Part shown: positions 56,966 to 64,000 of the stretch, piece by piece
How the letters are laid out: every line of letters starts with the position of its first letter
Numbering within the stretch: position 1 is the stretch's first letter
Assembly (NCBI GenBank): GCA_949316235.1
Contig: OX438757.1
Location: 10,906,657 to 10,970,656 of the forward strand
DNA length: 64,000 bases
Direction: 5' to 3'
DNA from: Oegoconia quadripuncta
Lineage: Eukaryota; Arthropoda; Insecta; Lepidoptera; Autostichidae
The notes under the pieces: generated by a model
Told to the model about the DNA's origin: nothing
The model's input: the letters and a program-made list of their open reading frames with translations, nothing else
Database searches by the model: none
Program-made: the position numbers and the translations under genes

Positions 56966-57749
56966 GATTATATATAGGCTATATTTAGTAGATAATGTCC
57001 AACTTCAAAAATAGTTTTCAAATTATTTACACGTGTTATAAATCAATGCATTTAAGTTGTAAAATATTATCACTACATTCGACTATTTGTGTTGGAAAAG
57101 CTGTTTTTGTGAATGAGTATCTATATTTAGCACCAGAATGTCACTTATCCGGACATTTCTAATTAATATTTAGCACATATTCATGAATCGTGACAAAAAA
57201 AACCTTGAAGCTTTAAATGGTAAGGTTGACTTTATATTTAAGACTTTATTGTTAAAGAATATATTATTATTAAAAATTAACAAAATATATTATTAGAACA
57301 TATAGGTATCAGAGTTCAGAGAGCTAAAGGAGGAAAATGCTAATAATTTAGGTACCGTCGTATTTATTTTCCAAACATTCAAACTTTCGAGCTCAATTAA
57401 GGGAATGTTGTTGTAAGTACTGTATTTGTATGTAATTTCAACAGCTTTTTATGTTTGCCAACTTCACTGGTAGGTCGTTGCGGTTTTCGTAACGCGGTTA
57501 CTGCTCAAAGCTCGGGTTGGATTAGCATTCTGAATTCTTAATTTAAAAAACAAATTTTTCAAAATGTTCTCCGGTTTGGGTCTGATATTAATACTAGATG
57601 TGGTTAGTACCGGCACAGATTAACAAAGCCTTCTTTCTTTTTACTGCTATTCAACGCTCGAAATTATAAATAACCGTGCGGGGGGTGGGGAGGGTGCGGA
57701 ATGAGTGAGAGGGGTATCTGACTAAGCGGATATACCTACTGCACCTCGT
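56966..57749. other. No recognisable gene
   Basis: No supported feature apart from a G-run 'gtgcggggggtggggagggt' near 57677. Confidence 0.4.
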
Positions 57750-58009
57750 ATTCAAACTTCAAACTTCAAACTTCAAGCATTTATTTCAACGTAAGATACA
57801 TGATATCATTTGTTGAATGTGAATTTAAATCTACTGGAAATAAAAAAAGTTTTTTGCATTTATCTGTCAGTCGGTATGTCCAAGCTACTACCGCTTCGGA
57901 AAGGGAATTCATCTGAGGGAAAAGAAGCGGCGCAAGAAACCCACAGGATCATTGTTGTTCTTTTTTTTTAAAAAATAAAGTATATAACTAATACAATTTT
58001 ATAATTTTG
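57750..58009 (-). repeat. LINE-S 3' end, inverted
   Basis: Begins with three copies of 'ttcaaac' and runs to 'acaattttataattttgg', the exact reverse order of 21535-21789. It is the only minus copy of this family here. Confidence 0.85.
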
Positions 58010-59862
58010 GTATCTCATTATACCTCTCGTTTGCTACTACAATAGCTACTCCAAAAGTATTTTGGTCATCTGGAAATTTGACACCCCTTGATTCATTTGA
58101 CAGCCGGCGATCCAGGGTCCATATAATATACTTGTTAAGCTGTGGCATCTGATTTTTTCGGATTGGATATACTAGAATGATATACTAGTTATGGTATGTG
58201 ACCCAATCCAACCACAGACTTAATTTGCACAATATTATTCTATCAAAAACTCAAAATTTCAAATTATGGACAAGATAAGAACGGTGTTTCATTTTTGCTG
58301 ACTCCATTCGTCGAATTCTTGCCAAAGGGGTTCAGTAGTGGACTTGTCGATGTAATAGATGATTCTAAAATAGCCTGATCAATGCCAGTGCGTTTGGCAG
58401 AAACACTTACGTAAGAAACAGTCAAACAGACGGCCTCACTGACGGAATATTTACGTGATAGACACCAACATTTGTTTTGTTTATAGCTAACGTCTTATTT
58501 TGTACAAGTGAAAGCTATTCAGATGTGTTGTCGATGGATTTAAAGAAACTTTTCACTATTATTACTCCTCCATTTATCTACTTACTTGTCCGTTCTGTTG
58601 TAGTTCTATAATAACCTCCTATTGTGTTTATTTAGTATTGTTAGATCGACTGCGCAATGAATATAGTAGATGTGATGAATTTTACTCAAAAATGCGTCTA
58701 ATGTAGTCATTATTTTGACAAGATTCTTTGGGCAAGTCGACTTGGAATGGAAGTGGGGAAATTAATACTTGACAAAACATGGGCGTTCTAAACATTACTT
58801 ATTTCTATTGCCTACTTATCAATATACGTATATCTACAATATGCATAGGTAGTACAAGCACCACTAATTAAAAAAAGAAAAAAGCGCGGCGAAAAGATAA
58901 AAGCGCGGCACGATGAAAATTTTTGCAAAAATCCTGGAAAAGCGGTCTTGAAATTTACTAACTGTATTTTTAACAATTGTTACTTTAGGTACTATAATAT
59001 CATTATGCACTCGGTTCCATTGTGCTAGGTGTAACCTATACTGGAGCTAGCAACGCTAAACTGAATTGGGGATAAGTTCATTCGACTGTAAACACACCCT
59101 TTCAGGGAGAATACATCTGAATAAGAAAGGTTACAAAGATAATTTGATAACGGGTCGTGTAGGAGCTATATTTTTGCAAAGTACGAGTATCTTTAACAAA
59201 AGAAAACACTGAATTTGGTCGATTAATATTATGTGGATATGGGAGGAAGCTGTGTACTCAGGGAAATATTTTAGTATTATATGAGATATTAAAATATTTA
59301 CTGATTTCGAAATTATAAGAAAATTATACAAATAACTTATTAAAATAACATAAATTTAAAATTTTGAAAACCTTCGAGCAACCAAGCTTAATAACATCAT
59401 CCAGGTACACAAAGCAACTTTGTTAAAAGTTAAATATTTTCAAAAGCGGCTGATTCGATTTTCATCATAATGGAAAAGGTTATTATTAGCTATGTTTGAT
59501 AAAACGGTTAGGCCGGTTCGAAGATTATTTAGGTTTTGATACCGTTAATTTGGATGATAGCATAGTTGTTTTTTTTAATTATTATTTATAATTTTACACT
59601 TTATTTTTTACAGAGAATGTGTACTATGGGTTTATTGGCTGCAAATAAGTAATTTTATTATTATCATAGTCTTTAAGGGGTTTTCTAAATTTAAACGTAT
59701 AGATTCGATATCAAGTATAAAGCTTTTTTAAATATCTCTTAAAATAAGAGAATTATCTCCCGAGCGCACTTAAGGATTCCACCCTGTATAGGTATAACAT
59801 ATATATAATACGTAATTAGGAATATTCCAGAATATTCGTAGATTTTGAGTTTTCCAGATAGA
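58010..59862. other. Diverged repeat I and unassigned sequence
   Basis: 59425-59535 has repeat I blocks ('gattcgattttcatcataat', 'tagctatgtttgataaaac'). No gene is supported. The 66-codon frame 59131-59331 is AT-driven. Confidence 0.4.
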
Positions 59863-60057
59863 TTCGTATATTGGTGTAGTGAGTAGTAACCTGTCACCAA
59901 AAGCAATAGTTGCGGGTTGGAAACATTAATACGAATATATATTTTCGAATCAAGAATGTTTATAAAAATATTGAATCTAGTATCTATAGTACAAGCTTTG
60001 CTTAGTTTCAGACTAGATAATTGGTGTAAGTGGCCGAAATATTTATTATTATTTTAT
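59863..60057 (+). repeat. SINE-A copy, old and internally deleted
   Basis: 'tattggtgtagtgagtag', the degraded B-box 'gttgcgggttgga', then body 'caagctttgcttagtttcag' to 'gccgaaatatttattatta'. Confidence 0.7.
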
Positions 60058-60109
60058 TGCATTACACAAAGCTTACACTATAGTATAGTATAGTGACTAT
60101 ACGATTAGA

Positions 60110-60180
60110 GTTATATAGATAGATAGATAAAGCGTTTATTTGCATATTACAAGAAACACATACAAATATATTCGACGTAA
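60110..60180 (-). repeat. LINE 3' tail (TAGA type)
   Basis: (ATAG)n followed by 'ataaagcgtttatttgcata', the reverse of an AATAAA-type LINE 3' end. Confidence 0.45.
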
Positions 60181-60661
60181 CAATCATTCTGTTTGGTGTT
60201 ATTCTTACAAAATGTAGCCTAATTTCACAGTAAAAAAAATAAAAATTAAGTGCAACCATATTACAACTTATAATAGAGTTGTATGTGTATCTGTACCACA
60301 AATGCGCCATCGCTCTGTGTGGATTCTCACCTATAGCGGTAAGACACTGGATTTTCAGCTAGTGCCCTGCGAGAGAAAGCGAGGGTAGGGTACCAGTGCA
60401 AAAAAATTCAATAACAACCATTAATGTGAATCAAAACGGCATATAAACAAAAATTTTATAATTGAGCCTTGTGGCTGTGACACAATGAAAGAGCAACAAG
60501 GAGGAAGCAAATTGATACTGAAAGCTCGTTCAAAGGTAATCTCTTGATTAATGCTATATGAATATGCAATATTGGGAACGTTCACCGAGGAGACATCAAG
60601 CTTTTGTGAAAAGTTGCTTGAAAATTATATCTTTTTCTGTGCTTTAAAGAAGTAAGTACAT

Positions 60662-60845
60662 AACTAACTCGTTCGCATGCCAGGTTATTTCACAATTAAT
60701 AATAAAATATTATTGTACATTTTTGTAATATAAAAGCCTGATTTAAAGAGTTCTTGCTTCTGCTTCTCAGTAGAAAATTGCCGTTTGAACAAGCAGTAGC
60801 TTAAAAAATTGTAAAATCTGTAAATTTTAAGTATTTTTTTATTTT
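60662..60845 (+). repeat. LINE 3' end as in 13570-14925
   Basis: 'aactcgttcgcatgccaggt', 'tatttcacaattaataata' and 'caagcagtagcttaaaaaat' match the 3' end of the LINE ORF2 remnant at 14690-14870. Confidence 0.75.
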
Positions 60846-60997
60846 AACTTTTTAGCCGATCGAGCTACGATGACTAAGAAATTATTAATAAATAATTATT
60901 TTAAACTATTAAACCACTTATCTAGTCCCCGACTACGCATGGACGGACACTTGTAAATAATAATTAATATTTTTAAAAATCCATAATCCCGACAGTC

Positions 60998-61175
60998 TGT
61001 TTTTAATTTTACGGACGCCATGTTGGACTTTTTACAATAAAATGTATTCTATGACGCTGTGGAGATCAAGACGAATCTAACACTACCTTGCATTTCAAAA
61101 TTGGTTAAGCCATGTAAGTTACAGGAGGCATATTAGCGTTCTTCTCACTTCCTATCCTAGTGCAATCTGGTAAAA
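60998..61175 (+). repeat. Repeat D copy, diverged
   Basis: 'cggacgccatgttggacttt', 'acaataaaatgtattctatg', 'gacgaatctaacactacct' and 'taagttacaggaggc'. Confidence 0.65.
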
Positions 61176-61396
61176 AGTTAAATCATAATTTATTTTAGTC
61201 CCCAGCAAAAGGTCATATAAGAAGTTTTCTAGAGGAAACTTGATATCATATACTTATGGGATCAATGCATGTACACCATAAAATTGCATATAACACCTTT
61301 AATTTCATTCATATTATATAACACTTATCCAGGTGAGTACAATGGTATCATCAAATGAGAAAGTGGTAAAAAAGGTTAGCTAAATACCAGCGGGGC

Positions 61397-61622
61397 ACAT
61401 TGCTCGTGGGACCGACGGCCGTTGGGGCGGAAAGGTTCTCGAGTGGCGACCACGCACCGGAAGACGCAGTGTGGGCCGGCCCGTCACGAGGCGGACCGAC
61501 CATTTGGTAAAGATCGCGGGAAGCCGCTGGATGCGGGCAGCGCAGGGCCGATCGTTGTGGAGGTCTTTGGGGGAGGCCTTTGTCCAGCAGTGGACGTCTT
61601 TCGGTTGATATGATGATGATGA
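61397..61622 (+). pseudogene. LINE-R ORF2 C-terminus, best copy
   Basis: The plus frame reads 'RRWGGKVLEWRP'-like then 'RTGRRSVGRPVTRRTDHL', 'AGSRWMRAAQGRSLWRSLG' and 'EAFVQQWTSFG', a stop, and a (GAT)n tail. The KVLEWRPRTGxRxVGRPxTRWxDD...AGSRW...VQQWT pattern is a very common LINE protein end in lepidopteran genomes. GC-richness gives long incidental frames on the other strand (61351-61705). It is 5'-truncated. Confidence 0.8.
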
Positions 61623-61756
61623 AATACCAAACGATTATATATACCACAGACAGTTGTTCTGATTGATAGCTTTAGCAATTTCAGAGCCGAGACTACTGTA
61701 GTCATGCAGACAGTAGTTTTCTTTAATGGCAGCCATCATCAATGACTCTGGAATTA

Positions 61757-62239
61757 GTCCAGTAAGGATTCATTTTTATCTTCCAATCTTCAAGGCCGTG
61801 ATTTTTTGCATATGTATAGAGTATCTGTCAGTGATAGAATTAAAAAAAGGTTTTCTAACAAATCGGTAAACCTGCTTTAGATATAGTATAAGTACCAAGT
61901 AATCAAACATTTATTAGATTAAAATTACCACTGTGAATTTCATTGCGTCGGAGAATGTACTTGTGTAATTATTTTCTAAAATATCGATCAAACAATTTCT
62001 ATATTTATCAAAACTTTCATCGAGGGCAAATATAACGTCTCAATATTTCAAATTATTTTAGGACTTATTAACATCTTCTATAATGCAATGCTGGTTTTTT
62101 AACTAAATACCTGTATTATACCGAAAGCAAGCTACAGAATGGTTAAAAAACACTTTTATTCTTCAATTCTTCTACAAAAGATCAGGGACGTTAAGATTAT
62201 AGTAAGTTACATCATAAAAATTACGTATTTTTACTGGAC
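61757..62239. mobile_element. TA-flanked inverted-repeat element, 483 bp
   Basis: 'gtccagtaaggattcattt' at the left and complement 'tttttactggac' at the right are flanked by TA (61755-61756, 62240-62241). Long arms (61757-61896 and 62103-62239) share the subterminal 'aaagcaagct/agcctgcttt' and 'gtta.aaaac' blocks with 22018-22988. It has no transposase, so it is a nonautonomous Tc1/mariner-like element. Confidence 0.75.
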
Positions 62240-62253
62240 TAAATCAACTTTCA

Positions 62254-62335
62254 CATTCATCACAAAAACATTTAACTCTAGCGGGACTCGAAACCTCGGA
62301 ACGCAGTGTCGGTACTCACTAAACCAATCGGCCTC
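62254..62335 (-). repeat. SINE-A head fragment
   Basis: The complement gives 'gaggccgattggtttagtg' and a B-box variant 'ttcgagtcccgct'. The body is truncated to 'tttttgtgatgaatg'. Confidence 0.7.
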
Positions 62336-62767
62336 AATGTTACGCCTTGATTAAATGCGTATACGATGACCGTGAAACCCGTGAGACGTTCCCAAGAAGA
62401 CTCGAGGGATAGTTATTTTATTACACCTGATTTATTACTTAGCGGCCTTCGTAAGCTTTTAATTAAAGTATAAACTTTTAACAAGATCATGGTGTAAGAG
62501 GATTCTTACTTTAGCACTAATTAGAAGTTGCGCATTTCATCCCCATATTATGTACAGGGAGAAGAAAAAAATGTAGATGCAGGAATAGTAGATGGTATAC
62601 TTCCATTTTGTGCACTGGCTATGCTTTTTGGGGTTCTGTAGTCAAATTAGGAACCCTTTTGTCATGTGTGTGTCTGTCAGCTATATTATTCGGAAATAGA
62701 TTTATAGCCTGCATACTATAAATCTATTTGCAGTAGTCAACGTAATGTGGCTGATGTGATGATGATG
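62336..62767. other. Repeat L remnant and unassigned sequence
   Basis: 'ttggggttctgtagtcaaat' and 'taggaacccttttgtcatg' at 62627-62665 belong to repeat L. The rest is unassigned. Confidence 0.45.
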
Positions 62768-63045
62768 AATAAATAAATGATAAATAAATATCCGTGGACA
62801 TATACACAGCGCCCTCTAGATCCACTTTAAGCAACTATAGGCTTTTGTTGGGGATACCAGATGGTTGATATACCACATAAATACATTTTTTTTTGTAAAT
62901 AAATTCTTATTATAAATGAAAACATCCATAACTCGGGTACACATGTCCGTATTCATCATACAAACACATGACCCTTGCGGGATTCGAACCCGCGACCTTT
63001 TGGTATAGTGGTCAGAGTTTCTATCCACTACACAGCACAGGTCGA
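62768..63045 (-). repeat. SINE-A copy, full length
   Basis: Complement of the 24511-type subfamily, including 'ttgggtacacatgtccg'-like and 'cgggattcgaacccgcgacc' blocks. The head is degraded. Confidence 0.85.
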
Positions 63046-63098
63046 CAATGAATAGTCGAATAAGAAAGTCTTTTATCACCCTAAAGTTAAAATCATTT

Positions 63099-63426
63099 GA
63101 CCATCTCCGTTGCTCAATGTTTACAACATAGGGTTTACGAATCGGAGGTCGCGGGTTCGATCCCCAACGGAGTACATGCTTACCTAGTTCTGGGTTTGGT
63201 TGGTAGTGGGACATTTTAAAAATTTCAGCCTGGCTAGCCACCACCATCTTATCTAAGTCTGTCGTCATACAGCAATGTTAATAGCATTGTGTACCGGTTG
63301 TCAGATATAAGATAGGCAGTCCCCCAAATAAGATGGGGTTTCCGGGTCAGTACGCTTCAACCTTCGGCCTCATTTATTACATCAGGTGTGATTGAGGTCA
63401 TGTGCTCAAATAATTAAATTTTTTTC
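63099..63426 (+). repeat. SINE-B copy, full length (reference copy here)
   Basis: tRNA-like head 'ctccgttgctcaatgttta', B-box 'gtcgcgggttcgatcccc', 'gcctggctagccaccacc', 'atcttatctaagtctgtcg', 'cagcaatgttaatagcattg', 'ggggtttccgggtcagta', 'ccttcggcctcatt', 'caggtgtgattgaggtca' and a T-run. All other SINE-B pieces in the window align to parts of it. Confidence 0.9.
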
Positions 63427-63708
63427 GAACACCGATATCAGTTTGAGAAAAGGGGATTAAGGATTCCAATCCTCCATAAAAACAGTGAACATATGAAACT
63501 AGGGAATATAGGTAACAATTTTATAAAGACCAGAACAAGAATTGAGTTATTTGGTTCGATACAAGAAAATTACGAACTCTTAATAAATATTACTAATCCG
63601 ACATCGAATTTTAATTTCACCTAAATATCATTTCTTGTAATTAGAAACAATGTTAAAAAGCTATTTTCTTTAAAACAATTATGAACTTTCTGAATTCCAT
63701 TTACGATT

Positions 63709-63924
63709 TCAATTATTAGGTGTCCCAGATTGAACGGTAGATTTTAATTTCGCATGTTTTGATTTTATGGATGGCAACTCTGGTTCATTATAGATGACAG
63801 TTGGGACAGATGCAATTACATGAACGCAATGCGTAACGTTACTCGTGGAACTATTACAAAGAGTATTAGCACCCATTAAAACATTAATACCTCGTTGTAG
63901 TGTCCGAGGAAACAATCTTGACAT
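63709..63924 (-). CDS. Possible 71-codon ORF with a presequence-like N-terminus
   Basis: It starts MSRLFPRTLQRGINVLMG, with Arg at 3, 7 and 11 and no acidic residue until about residue 48, which is the composition of a mitochondrial targeting peptide. The rest ('CVHVIASVPTVIYNEPELP', 'KSKHAKLKSTVQSGTPNN') is not recognised. Codon use is mixed but not obviously random. No clear splice donor precedes the stop. It could be a small protein, a first exon or chance. Confidence 0.2.
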   Translation of the reverse strand: MSRLFPRTLQRGINVLMGANTLCNSSTSNVTHCVHVIASVPTVIYNEPELPSIKSKHAKLKSTVQSGTPNN

Positions 63925-64000
63925 TATTCATAAATTGAAAATTTAGAAAACTTTTGAAAGACTATAATATCATCCAAATACATCAAAAACCGGTGTCATT

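Noticed and set aside
61351..61705. Minus-strand frames of 73 and 98 codons
   Set aside because: They are shadows of the GC-rich LINE-R coding end on the plus strand.
62816..63268. 150-codon minus-strand open frame
   Set aside because: It spans the SINE-A copy at 62768-63045 and part of the SINE-B copy at 63099-63426, so its peptide is a translation of repeats.
1..64000. A multi-gene novel system (defence, biosynthetic or viral)
   Set aside because: No clustered intact genes exist here. Content is isolated exons and mobile-element debris.

Overview
This window is AT-rich animal DNA that reads as intron or intergenic sequence of a lepidopteran (moth or butterfly). The evidence is the repeat content: tRNA-headed SINEs of at least three families, decayed non-LTR retrotransposon 3' ends with short microsatellite tails, small inverted-repeat DNA transposons with TA or TAA target duplications, and eukaryotic GT-AG splice signals. 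There are no bacterial operons, rRNA genes, CRISPR arrays or convincing stand-alone tRNA genes. Most open frames over 60 codons cross repeats or are chance openings in AT-rich sequence. Family names were assigned by reading and memory of the families, without a database search.

Host coding sequence is sparse. Two exons look real. One lies at about 5111-5229 on the minus strand and encodes part of a DOMON domain like that of Skeletor/Knickkopf-type DM13-DOMON proteins. The other lies at 51262-51639 on the plus strand and encodes a glycosylated N-terminal ectodomain and the start of the first membrane helix of a rhodopsin-class GPCR of the myosuppressin/sex-peptide-receptor-like group. Their remaining exons were not seen here, so much of the window would be large introns or the space between genes. 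Weaker candidates are a Kazal-spaced terminal exon (495-658, +), a 71-codon ORF with a presequence-like N-terminus (63709-63924, -) and a CpG-dense patch with a downstream splice donor (about 25960-26230).

Mobile elements dominate. From 0 to 13 kb: SINE pieces, an RTE-like LINE fragment (-), a 279-bp inverted repeat containing a duplicated 68-bp unit, and MITEs. From 13 to 15 kb: a decayed LINE ORF2 end interrupted by two younger LINE 3' ends, beside a SINE interrupted by a third, each flanked by a target duplication. From 17 to 25 kb: a foldback element inside a SINE, a SINE with a perfect 8-bp duplication, and a TA-flanked element carrying a TAA-flanked MITE and a SINE. From 28 to 45 kb: more SINEs, LINE ends and short hairpins. 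From 46.0 to 48.3 kb: a complete-ended but disabled Tc1/mariner element whose transposase appears to contain a 220-bp intron. From 50 to 64 kb: LINE ends, including one stopping about 32 bp before the GPCR splice acceptor, nested MITEs and SINEs.

No multi-gene system was found. The most unusual signals are the intron-containing DD35E transposase, several near-perfect hairpins with very small loops, and the layered insertions that give a relative chronology of element activity.
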